Below, one piece after another: positions 22,090 through 31,289 of a stretch of DNA of 64,000 bases. This DNA comes from Phytophthora colocasiae. Lineage: Eukaryota > Oomycota > Peronosporomycetes > Peronosporales > Peronosporaceae. The stretch is taken from the NCBI GenBank assembly GCA_018806915.1, contig JAGKQI010000044.1:1-64000 (forward strand), given 5' to 3'. Made by a program: the position numbers and the translations under genes. How positions within the stretch are numbered: the stretch's first letter is position 1; each line of letters begins with the position of its first letter. Below the pieces are notes generated by a model. That model searched no databases, was not told the origin of the DNA, and worked only from the letters and a program-made list of their open reading frames with translations.

Positions 22090-22810
22090 GTGTTTCGTGC
22101 GTTGTGGAATGCTGGCTCGGGCCTGGTGTATCGCCTGGCGAACAAGCGGTCGATGGGCAAAGGCGTCATGGGTGTGGACTACCCGTCTGTATGGAAGGGG
22201 AGGACGGGGTTCCTCGACTGTGACGTGAATCTACACCTCAACAACGCGTCTTACCTCTACAGTATGGAGCTCGCGCGTTGGCACTTCACTGCGTACGTAG
22301 TGTCCACGTTACTACTATTAATGGTTTACAATATGTAGTGCCAATGGTATCTTGTGGCAGGCCATCAAGAACCGGCGTATGGTAGTTGTAGGCTCCCAAG
22401 CAGTCCGCTATCGCCATGCCATCCCGCCATTCCACGCGTACGAGATCAAGACGCAGGTGGTGTATTGGGACGACGACTGGATTTATCTCTTGCACCGGTT
22501 TCAAGACCCCACTACTGGCAAACAGTATGCCGAGGGGGTTGTGCGTGGCGTCGTGATGAAAGGGCGACGTCGAGTGTCTCCCAACAAGATCCTTGCCGAA
22601 GTGAGCGACGGTGAGATGATCGAAGCTCCTAAGGAAGTACCGGACGTGGTGAAGAGCTTTTTGGATTGGGATAGTGCGTGTACTGTCAGTATGCGTGAAG
22701 CTGGCAAGGAAGCAGAAATGGTCTTGGAAGCAAACCCGTCCCCACCTGCACCGGAAAAGCTCTGGGCTCGAGCCTGGCAAGAGATGAAGAAGTCCATGAA
22801 CCTGCCGTAG
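22090..22810 (+). CDS. THEM6-like hotdog-fold thioesterase-family protein, copy 1
   Basis: There are two exons: 22090-22292 and 22339-22810. The 46-bp intron is bounded by GTACGT and TGTAG and keeps frame (ACT-GC|T-GCC). The protein has the family signature GFLDCDVNLHLNNASYL and SMELARWHF, then the PPFHAYEIKTQVVYWDDDW and YLLHRFQDPTTGKQYAEG strands typical of 4-hydroxybenzoyl-CoA-thioesterase-like THEM6 proteins. The catalytic acyl-CoA hydrolase activity of this subfamily is poorly established. The start at 22090 is chosen by alignment with the neighbouring copy; an in-frame ATG at 22042 would add 16 hydrophobic residues. The next paralogue starts 149 bp downstream. Confidence 0.85.
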
Positions 22811-22958
22811 ATGAAAGTTGGCAAAGCACACGTGAAAAATAAATTGTCACTTTTCACGTCGGAATCTTCACGTCGTAGCGGAAGCATGGCCTGACTGCCA
22901 TCGGACAACAATAAGTGTTGCATCACTTGTGCTTAGGACGAGTTGTTGTGTTGCGACG

Positions 22959-23727
22959 ATGGTGGGCCGGATCATGTGGAATGTGGGTGCCGGGCTGCTG
23001 CATCGAGCGCTGAATCGCGCGCACATCCGCCCGGGCATGGGCATCGCGTACCCTTCGGTGTGGCGTGCACGTCCGGGCTTTTTGGACTGCGACATCAACC
23101 TGCACCTAAACAATGCGTCTTACCTGTCCAATATGGAACTGGCGCGCTGGCACTATTGCGCGTGCGTTAGCCTAAACTTTTTTTTCTAAACGTAGTAGCT
23201 CATTTTCTGTTTCTTTGTGGTCCAGAGTGACGGGTATTTTAGGCAATGTTGCTCGCCACCGCCGAGCGTTACTCGTCGCCTCGCAGGCTGTGCGCTTCCG
23301 CTACCCGATTCCTCCCTTCCGGCCGTACGAGATTCAGTCGCAACTCGTCTTCTCCGACAGCGAGTGGATGTATTTTTTGCACAAGTTCCAGTGCCCGACA
23401 ACCGGCAAACTGTACGCGGAGGGGTTGTGCCGCGCCACTTGCAGGCAGGACGGTGAAAACGTTTCCGCTGCCAAATTGTACGCTGAAGTGTTTGGAGGGG
23501 ACGCTGACGCACTACACATTGATCTGCCCAAGGAAATGCCCGACGTGGTGCGGCAGCTGCTGGAATGGGAATCCTCGCCGCCCCTCGTACTGGAGACCTC
23601 TCAGGAGGCAGCACAACGTCAAAAGGAGACCATCATGCCGTCTGCCACGTCTCTGCGTTCGAGCAACAGCGACCCGGTCAAGAAATTGCTGGCACGTGCC
23701 ACAAGCTCGTGGAACTCGCCAGTGTGA
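22959..23727 (+). CDS. THEM6-like hotdog-fold thioesterase-family protein, copy 2
   Basis: The exons are 22959-23161 and 23226-23727, with a 64-bp intron (GTGCGT...CCAG) at the same codon position as in copy 1, proving tandem duplication. It is conserved with copy 1 in GFLDCDINLHLNNASYL, NMELARWHY, VASQAVRFRYPIPPFRPYEI and CPTTGKLYAEG, but diverges in the C-terminal tail. At 234 residues it fits the family length. Copy 2 is richer in GC-ending codons. The role is inferred as acyl-thioester hydrolysis or lipid-associated; the substrate is unknown. Confidence 0.85.
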
Positions 23728-24116
23728 CCGACCGCCTGATAAAAGAAGGGTTTTGTAGAGAGAAAATGAAAAATCCCCTAGATTTTTGGTACAACAAACC
23801 TACGCCTTAACGACGTTGCGAGGATGCTCACAGTCAGCCTGGCGCCACCTTCTCGAACATACTACAGTGCTGGCCATAAATATGTAGTGAACAGTTATTC
23901 GTAGCTAATTGGTTCAATTTTCTACGATTAAGGCTAAAACCGCGTATTTGGGCGTTTCCAACGGAGAGCTTTCCGGGCATATTTTTTTTTCATTCAGACG
24001 ATTCGTGGTTGCGGAGAACTGAGAGTGACCATCACTCTGACGCTGGCCAAAAATACGTAGCGAAGGAATTGGAGCTCGATATTGAGCATTGTTCTTTCGT
24101 TTCTAACTTACTAATA

Positions 24117-25072
24117 GGGGGTGTCAGAATTGCAAAACTTGGTCCGAAAATCCCATGGGATTTCGCGCCAAAATCACATGGGATATCGGCCCGAAATAGC
24201 ATGTGATTTAGCGCCTCGTCAAATCACCCACCTCCAGAGGTAGGTGATTTGCCTGAAGTTAGGAAATCAAACAAGTGATCCGCCAAAAGGAAATCTTCGT
24301 CAATTGCTCTTTTCATTTTGAAAGGGAAAGATCTGTCGCGCAACGCGAGAAAGCACACGTCGCGTCTGTGTGCAATCCTCTACAGGGGGCACGCCTTCTT
24401 GGGAGAGTCCCAGCGGATACAAGGTGCTGGTTATCAACGGCAAACGACCACAGTAAGTACTCTCATGCTTGAAGGACCGCATCGTGGAAGCCTTATCTCT
24501 TTGCGTGTAGCCATGACAAAGACCAACGCAAGAACTAGAGTTAAGCGTGCTGTTAAGGCGAGTGCAGATGATGCAACAAAAGTTCATCTCACGCCTGACG
24601 ACTACAAGATAATCGTGGAACAAGACCTTCTTTGAAGCTCTTCACGGTGCCAGTGGGAAGACGAAGGTTGGTGGCCCACCTAAGATATCTAAGTTGGCCG
24701 CGTTTGGAAATACATGTATGGCGGAGCATTTATTCGTCAAACGACCAACAAGTCAATCGTCTTCAGTAAACAGCTCTTCACAGCGTAGCACAATCTCTAA
24801 GCTTATCGTCGCAACTGCGTGAAGGTCTACGATCTCCACGGTCAGATGCTGGCGCGCGCTGACCTTCGGCATGGACGTGTGCTTCTTGCGCGCACGCAGA
24901 AGAACTTCCCTTTGCGAACAACATTGCTTTTGCACGCGTGATTCTCTTCAATTCTGAGACCCCCGAAACCCATCGTTTGAAATCACATGCTATTTCGGGC
25001 CGGTATCCCATGTGATTTTAGCGCGAAATCCCATGGGATTTTCGGACCAAGTTTTGCAATTCTGACACCCCC
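24117..25072. mobile_element. TA-flanked nested element with 93-bp TIRs
   Basis: Terminal repeats 24117-24209 and 24980-25072 are nearly identical reverse complements beginning GGGGGTGTCAGAATTGC, with TA on both sides (24115-24116, 25073-25074). The TIR contains the perfect palindrome AAATCCCATGGGATTT (24148-24163) and an internal inverted pair AAATCACATG / CATGTGATTT. The 770-bp interior lacks a recognisable transposase, so the element is non-autonomous. It landed immediately 3' of the Tc1 transposase stop codon. Confidence 0.88.
24513..24740 (+). pseudogene. Coding remnant inside the nested element
   Basis: From ATG 24513 a frame encodes TKTNARTRVKRAVKASADDA and VHLTPDDYKIIVEQDLL. A frame change near 24630 leads to FEALHGASGKTKVGGPPKIS. 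The pattern LTxxDYxxIV...GxSGKTxVGG resembles an N-terminal DNA-binding region I associate with some oomycete and fungal transposon proteins (from memory, low certainty). It would be the degraded start of the element's own protein, or captured sequence. Confidence 0.35.
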
Positions 25073-26067
25073 TAATGCTTTGTCTTGCCTCCTTTACCGT
25101 CGATGACATCGCTAATGCGATCTGGCATCGAGTTCACTAAAGATTGAAGCTGCGAAAGGCCCACATTCTCCCAAGCAGCTTGAATGGCCGACTTGAGCTC
25201 GTGGACGCTTGTGTATTGCTTTCCACCCCGATAGACACATCGTGCAAGTATACCCCAGACGTTTTCAATTGGATTCAAGTCTGGAGATAGCGCTGGCCAG
25301 TCGAGAACACTGATTTGTGAGCTATTTAGGAAGGCCTGGGTGCTCTTTGACGCATGAATGCTTGCGTTATCATGTTGAAAAACGTAGAGACCTTCATGGT
25401 AGGCCTCGCCAAAGGGTAGGAGATAGTTGGTAAGCGTTTCTTGGTAGTCATCAGAGTTTTGGCGGCCATCCAGAAATGCCAAATCCGTTTTTCCAAGAGA
25501 CGAAAAACCACCCCATATCATGACGGATCCACCGCCATTTTGGCGGCTGAAGTATGTCTCCTTCTCGCATCTAAGATCGTGCCAGTAGTACTGTAGACCA
25601 TCCGGACCGTCAAGATTAAAATTTTTCTCGTCAGAGAAAATAATTTGATCCCAATCGGTCCTCGCCTTGATCATTTCCCTCGCCCATTTTTGGCGAGCCA
25701 TCTTGTGCCTCATTTTCAGCATCGGAGTGCGGTTTCGCTTGACGTAGGACATGTGAGGGGAATCGTGCAGCACACGACGCACTGAACGCGCCGAAATCGT
25801 CAGTTTCAGCACCGTTTTCACGGCGCTAGACGACAATTTAGCATTCTTCGCCTCCCAAACGATCCTCCGCTGCAACTTGCTGGAGACCTTACGAGGCCTT
25901 CCAGACCTCTTGACTTTGCCGTAGTTATCTCTCATCCTCCAAAACTTGCTCACCCCCGATTCCGATCGATTTAAGTGCTTGCCTATCTCATTAAACGACC
26001 AACCGGCCACACGAAGACCGATTATTTTGCCTTTCTCATTTTCAGTAAATTCCGTTTCTTTGGTCAT
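25072..26067 (-). CDS. Tc1/mariner-family transposase, open frame
   Basis: The protein has 331 residues from ATG 26067. The N-terminus has paired-like helix-turn-helix DNA-binding regions (GKIIGLRVAGWSFNEIGKHL ... SGVSKFW), then a GRPRK linker-type motif (RSGRPRKVSS). The catalytic DDE domain shows IIFSDEKNFNLDG (first Asp), VFQHDNASIHAS (second Asp) and SPDLNPIENVW (Glu), with 34 residues between the second Asp and Glu. That spacing is the DD34E hallmark of Tc1 elements. The frame has no breaks, so the enzyme could be active. The stop codon TAG overlaps the target dinucleotide of the nested element, which therefore replaced the native 3' UTR. Confidence 0.95.
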   Translation of the reverse strand: MTKETEFTENEKGKIIGLRVAGWSFNEIGKHLNRSESGVSKFWRMRDNYGKVKRSGRPRKVSSKLQRRIVWEAKNAKLSSSAVKTVLKLTISARSVRRVLHDSPHMSYVKRNRTPMLKMRHKMARQKWAREMIKARTDWDQIIFSDEKNFNLDGPDGLQYYWHDLRCEKETYFSRQNGGGSVMIWGGFSSLGKTDLAFLDGRQNSDDYQETLTNYLLPFGEAYHEGLYVFQHDNASIHASKSTQAFLNSSQISVLDWPALSPDLNPIENVWGILARCVYRGGKQYTSVHELKSAIQAAWENVGLSQLQSLVNSMPDRISDVIDGKGGKTKH

Positions 26068-26471
26068 CTCTGTAGACCTGCTACAGCCAAACCAACAGCT
26101 TCGTTAGATGCACAAGACACACAGCATTCAATTATGGCACGCAGTGGGCTCTAACGCGTTACAGAACGCTCAATATTGAGCTCCAATTCCTTCGCTACGT
26201 ACTTTTGGCCAGCGTCAGAGTGATGGTCACTCTCAGTTCTCCGCAACCACGAATAGTCTGAATGAAAAAAAAATATGCCCGGAAAGCTCTCCGTTGGAAA
26301 CGCCCAAATACGCGGTTTTAGCCTTAATCGTAGAAAATTGAACCAATTAGCTACGAATAACATATTTATGGCCAGCACTGTAGTACCTTCGACGACGCCT
26401 GTTTTAGCACACTGGTTTTCGCCGGCCTCTCGCTTCTCCCATCACGAGTCGTGCCAGCCGCGACAGGACGC

Positions 26472-26824
26472 ATGCCTAAACCAAGCAAACAAGGCGGGCG
26501 GAGAAAGACAGATGGTTGCAGAAATACTATACTTTTACTCCGTCATTAGGCTCGGTCCGCGCTGAACTTGAAAGCGTGCACTACGCTGAGAACGCGGCGG
26601 AACACGAGGGGCCGGAGAGCGGCGGCCGTGCCGGCCTGCTATTAAACTACTATGGCGAGTCGCCCTTCGCAGCTCTCGAGCCCCAAAACAAGGGGGCACG
26701 TCTAGTCGTCAGGGCTCTAAGCGCAGAGAAGGCGACCGTCCTTAAAACTTCTTTCTATGAGTTTGGGATCGAACCTGGAGAGGACGCGCGACTGAACCCG
26801 AACCTGGACCCAAAAGACCCATAA
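26472..26824 (+). CDS. Hypothetical short protein with probable frameshift
   Basis: ATG 26472 opens a short basic frame (MPKPSKQGGRRKTDG). This appears to continue, after a 1-nt shift near 26515, in the frame YYTFTPSLGSVRAELESVHY ... FYEFGIEPGEDARLNPNLDP, which ends at TAA 26822-26824. The composition looks coding but I recognise no domain. It may be a repeat-derived protein or a small host gene. It lies between the Tc1 element and the convergent AN1 gene. Confidence 0.35.
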
Positions 26825-26881
26825 TCCCAAAAATGTCCTGGGGAGGATGATCCAGTCAAGCGAGACTGAGGACTTCCTTAG

Positions 26882-27556
26882 TTAGTTGATCCGGGCGACC
26901 TTCGCAGGCACCACGACGGGGTTTTCTTCCTCGAGTTTGCGCTTTCCTGCTGTCTTAAAGTTGAAAGCGCAGTTGTGCTCCTCAGCATAACGATGCTTGC
27001 CACAGAACGTGTAGTCGCAGCGGCACTTCACAGCAGTTAAGCCGACCTTCACCTTACACTCCCAGCAGCGCCGGCGGTTCTTCTGTACAGGCTTTGTGTC
27101 TTTCTTTTCCTCCGTCTTTTCCTTGATCTTGGCTGTAGGCTTGTGTTCCTCGCAGAAAGCAGCAGCAGGCGGCAACACCGTCGACTTGGAGCGCTTCAGA
27201 CAGCTTTTCCGGTATGTCAGTGACGCCTTTACACTCTGAAGCACGGCAGGCGGTACACGGGCGAATCTTGGAGCAGAAGACACTGCTGAGACGTCCGGGG
27301 ACGCGTCCACACTCGACGGAGACGCCCCACCTGACGCTGGAGCTTTGATACAGTCACTTGGAGAAGGGACCGGCGTTGTAGACACAACTGTGGAAGAAGC
27401 CGTGGATGTGGAGGTGGCACTGGCTGAGGATACGCCCGAGGCGGCCTCGGCGGGCGTGTTGGAGGTCGTCGACGTCTTGGTGACCATCTCGGAAGCGTCG
27501 GCGGGCGTGGCGGCGGGCGGGGCTTCGTTAAAGACCGGGAACGAGCTGTGCGCCAT
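26882..27556 (-). CDS. AN1-type zinc-finger protein
   Basis: The start is at ATG 27556 (MAHSSFPVF); the open frame extends 30 codons further up but without an ATG. A long Ala/Ser/Thr/Pro-rich disordered region (residues 15-110) is followed by a basic region and a C-terminal AN1 finger (CWECKVKVGLTAVKCRCDYT, FCGKHRYAEEHNCAF), the zinc-binding module of stress-associated proteins and ZFAND5/6. No A20 finger is seen in the N-terminal part, although a Cys-poor region might have replaced it. The likely role is ubiquitin- or proteasome-linked stress response (family knowledge). The length of 224 residues is within family range. Confidence 0.88.
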   Translation of the reverse strand: MAHSSFPVFNEAPPAATPADASEMVTKTSTTSNTPAEAASGVSSASATSTSTASSTVVSTTPVPSPSDCIKAPASGGASPSSVDASPDVSAVSSAPRFARVPPAVLQSVKASLTYRKSCLKRSKSTVLPPAAAFCEEHKPTAKIKEKTEEKKDTKPVQKNRRRCWECKVKVGLTAVKCRCDYTFCGKHRYAEEHNCAFNFKTAGKRKLEEENPVVVPAKVARIN

Positions 27557-27876
27557 CGAGCGAAAGCGGAAATGAGGTCCGAATGGGGCTGCGATGGAGG
27601 GAGGGGGGAAGAAAACCGCAAAAGGCCTCTGGGACAGGGGCGGCATACAAAAACAGAGAAAAAACTGGAGGAAGCCGGCATCTGTGTAACTGCTCGGCGA
27701 ATTATGGCAAATCAGACAGACGTGTATACGGAAGTGAAGCTGTCACCGGATACGAGTATACATTGGACATGGTGAAGGTGCATGACAGGTATACATCTCC
27801 GGATAAACATCGTCTTAAAAAAAAGACGTTCGATTTTACTAAGTCTTACTAGTATTTAGGCTCATCGACCGTTGGT

Positions 27877-28203
27877 ATGGCGCTCCACTATGGGCCACAT
27901 CGAAGCCGGCGCTCTTCCCATCGTTTCAAACAGCAGATGGCCTCTGGCCTCTTTTTGCTTACCGGTTTTCTGGCAGCACACGGTGTGCTGCACACCCATC
28001 TGGGGCACGGAAGGCTCTCTCTTCTGCCTTTATTGCGTTACGGGTCGAACAACAACAGCGGCCTGAGACCCCCATCTTGGCAAGACTTCTGGTTCGTTCC
28101 AGTTGCTAGCCCCTTCGCTTTTCGGATTGTATGTGAGTATTGGCAGAGGTTACACTACTGCAGGCAGAATTCCGTCCAGGGATCCCAGCCCCTTCCCATC
28201 TGA
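27877..28203 (+). CDS. Hypothetical small protein with one hydrophobic segment
   Basis: ATG 27877 opens a 108-codon frame (MALHYGPHRSRRSSHRFKQQ, then the hydrophobic SGLFLLTGFLAAHGVLHTHL). A GTATGT at 28129 and CAG at 28161-28163 could define a 35-bp intron, which would extend the product to about 28296 (ending RTWA). No domain was recognised. It is divergent from the AN1 gene. It might be a spurious ORF. Confidence 0.3.
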   Translation: MALHYGPHRSRRSSHRFKQQMASGLFLLTGFLAAHGVLHTHLGHGRLSLLPLLRYGSNNNSGLRPPSWQDFWFVPVASPFAFRIVCEYWQRLHYCRQNSVQGSQPLPI

Positions 28204-28401
28204 TTGTCCTGCCACACATACAAGTACGTTGGGTAGCTCGTGCTCGTGCACGTCGGACAAATCCACACTGTCGTCACGTGAAGAGAACCTGGGCCTAAGA
28301 GGTACACTGTACCAACACACTGTATACCAAAATCTGATTCTCATCTGATTACTTGAGGACCACTTTGCCTATAAAGTGTCCCCAAAAAAGTGGGTTTCAC
28401 C

Positions 28402-31206
28402 ATGCGGCTCGGCATGGAGTCGCCGTCGTCTCCGCAGGCACCCGCGAGGCGTGGGGCGCTCATTGCAGCTCGCTCATCCGCACTCAGTCCCATAGATGTA
28501 GATGGTGACGACGCTACGTCCCCTGCACGCTCTGCCAACGACCTGGAGACGCTCTCTTCACCTTCCACCCGACCATCACTCCTGAATTTATCACCTGCAT
28601 CCAATAATAATACCGGTATTAAACGGAGGCGACTGGAGCTCCAATATGACAGCAGTGACAGCGAAGAAAAGAAAAGCGAACCAAAAGACCAGGACGAACC
28701 TTCGGACAACAAGAAGCTCAACTTCTTCTTCAAGATGGCTACACCTCCCAAACCTTCACGCAGAGAAACTTCCACCATCTCTGGACACAGCAGCCATAGC
28801 AGCAGTGCACGAAGCTCCCCAATGAGAGACGACTTGCACGAGGTCATCTCTGCTGCTCGCGCCATCATCTGCAGCCAGAAGTTCGACCGCTGTGAGCTCG
28901 AATTTGGACAGGATGCAGTGCAGTTGATGATCTGGAAGGATGGAAGGCGCAGATGGAGGGGAGGGGTCAAGTACGCGCACGTAAAGCGCTTCTGGTGCGT
29001 AAAAAAATTGCATAATATGTGGGATGGAGGTTTTAATAGTTTTCATTGTATGTTGTAGCTTCTCGCGGGTTGATCACCCGCCGTATATTTTGTTGCTGCA
29101 GCTGGACAATGACAAAGGACGCTCGGAGTTTGCTACTTTTTATGATCCTATTTATGCGAGATGTTGTCAACATAAAGAGCAGACTACGCCGGGTAAGTGA
29201 AACTAACCGAATTGTTGTTGGGCATTCTCTGTTGTGCTAACGAGTGATTTACTTGAACAGAAGTGTATGGTATTATATTTTACTTTGACGATGCAATGGA
29301 CTACACACGCTGTCAGAGCATGGGCGACAGCATTCCGAGGTTGACACAATTTTTCAGGGAAAAGCTAACGTGAGTCACAATTGCTTTGCCTACTCATGTA
29401 ATCAACACATTGCTGATTTTTCTGTTGTCATAGGGAGAATGAAGTTCTGGAATACACAAGTCAGGATTCTTCCACTAAGTTGGGACCTCCTCGCCGGGTT
29501 GAATTACGAAGCAGCTTGTCATCACACGTTGAAATGAAAAGTCTTACGTCAGCGGTGGGCGACAAAGTCAGACGGGGGCTTAACAGTGTGGCTAGTTTCT
29601 TCAGTCCAGCTCCACGATCTTCTGTCTTGGAAGAGGACCATCCTAAAGATCATGGCAATTCTATGAGAGGCCAGACGCTGGATCTGTCACGTAGAAAGTA
29701 ATGGTGTATTGCATGCTGACGTTGGGGAGGGAAAGACGCCAATTTCGATTAATGATTCCAGTAGAGAACGGGGCCCAGGAGCAGACAACGGCGTGGAAAC
29801 GGTGATTATAGATCAGAGCACACAACCAGACAGAAGAGACGTGCCTGTACTATCTTCTGCGTTAGAAAGAAGAGAAAGAGAGTGACAAGATTATGACCAG
29901 GAAAAGAGCAGCGGAAAGTCGGCGTGAAGACGAAAAAGTGAAACGGAGGGAAATTAGAAACTCGGCGCAATGAAGTCCTACTCACGTATCCCTACGATGG
30001 ATCGGATACGTCGGGGCGAATATCAGTGACACTTGGTGATGTGGATCGTCTTGCTCCTGGAGAGTTTCTGAACGATAATATCGTTGACTTCTTTCTCAGG
30101 TAAGTTTGGAATGGGTGCTAGGAACTTACAAACACTAACATCATTTGCGAGCAGGTTTTATTGGCGACATTTGCTTCCGTGGCAACAGCAGCAAACGCAT
30201 TTCTTCACGTCGCACTTCTTCACTCAGCTAAATGGCACTAATGGTGCTCATGAGCTAAAAAATGCTGATCCTGATGAACGATTCGCTCGTGTTGCGCGTT
30301 GGACGCATAAAGAGACGAATCTCTTTAGCAAGCGCTTCCTATTTTTTCCGATCAACGACAGGTATGCCTTTGATTTGTTATAGCAAATGATTAATATGTA
30401 AAACTAACATTGTTTTATCTGGTGGCATTGCACTTCGTAGTTTTCACTGGAGTGTAGCTGTATTTTGCAATCCAGGCTCTGCTATTATCAATAAGCGTCG
30501 AAAGGTGAGACGCTTTCGACGACTGGACAAGACCGATGTAGTGGATTTGGTGGATGAAGATGGTGGCAAGAGTGAAGGAAGTTTGGGTACAGGAGACGAT
30601 GCCGTGGAGGAAGTTGAAGAAGAAGAACTGGAATCGTGTCGAGAAGATCGGCTGGCTAATCCTCCCTGTCTTTTATTTCTGGACTCCCTTCGCTGTCATC
30701 GAAAGAAGAAGTTCACGAAAATGTTGCGCAACTATTTGGAGTGCGAGTGGAAAGCGCGCTATGCTGTCACTGCTACAAATGTGAAGCAGAAAACTGAAAG
30801 TGGGATGTATGAGGAGGAGTCCATTGTGACATCATTCGATTCAGAAAGCATTGGGCTCGTCGATCCAGATGTAAGTCGGATCGTTTTTAGCTATTTTGTG
30901 CGCGTATTCTTACACTCCGTTATGACTATGTAGATGCCAATGCAGAGTAACAGCTCCGACTGTGGAGTTTTTCTCCTTATGTACGCTGCGTCGATCGTGC
31001 GTCTATTTCCTGCAGGAGTGACATCTGAGGATCTGGAAAACAACCTCGCGTCGACACTAAAGCCAGATATGTTTCGGGATGAGCATGTGCTGGAATTCCG
31101 TGAATATCTGCATCAGCTACTGTTCTGCTTGCAATATTTAGAGAGAAACGGGCTCCCAGAAGAAAAGGTGAAGGATGAGGATCTCGAGTTCTTCACAATT
31201 GACTAA
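28402..31206 (+). CDS. Ulp1/SENP-type SUMO protease (peptidase C48), seven exons
   Basis: It would cleave SUMO precursors and SUMO-protein conjugates. Proposed exons are 28402-28998, 29102-29192, 29261-29369, 29434-30099, 30155-30361, 30441-30870 and 30934-31206, all GT-AG and frame-compatible. The catalytic region begins VDRLAPGEFLNDNIVDFFLR. It shows the His in SFHWSVAVFCNPG, Asp in PPCLLFLDSL, and Gln/Cys in MPMQSNSSDCGVFLL, the C48 tetrad. An acidic DEDGG-rich insert (about 30545-30650) lies between His and Asp. The N-terminal half is Ser-rich and disordered but carries a conserved ELEFGQDAVQLMIW region. Exon 4 has three successive +1 frame changes (near 29690, 29880 and 29965), so the gene is either decayed in the linker or has consensus errors. 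The catalytic exons are intact. It ends 83 bp from the convergent kinase gene. Confidence 0.8.
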
Positions 31207-31289
31207 AAGTTGGCAACTACAACAGGCAACAGGCGCTTTATATTATTATCAGAGCGCTCATGAACTACACTGTTCGCTGTGGCTATGTT

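Larger units (their letters stand above)
23865..26380 (-). mobile_element. Tc1-like DNA transposon with long TIRs
   Basis: Inverted terminal repeats of over 210 bp run 23865-24087 and 26168-26380, both starting CAGTGCTGGCCATAAATATG at the outside and flanked by TA (23863-23864, 26381-26382). The left copy carries about 10 extra bases near position 22. The interior encodes a full Tc1 transposase on the minus strand. A second element is nested at 24117-25072, so the original size was about 1.56 kb. High TIR similarity and an open transposase frame suggest a young insertion. Confidence 0.92.

Noticed and set aside
23186..23614. 142-codon minus-strand ORF, Arg/Pro rich
   Set aside because: Antisense to exon 2 of the second THEM6-like gene in a GC-rich stretch.
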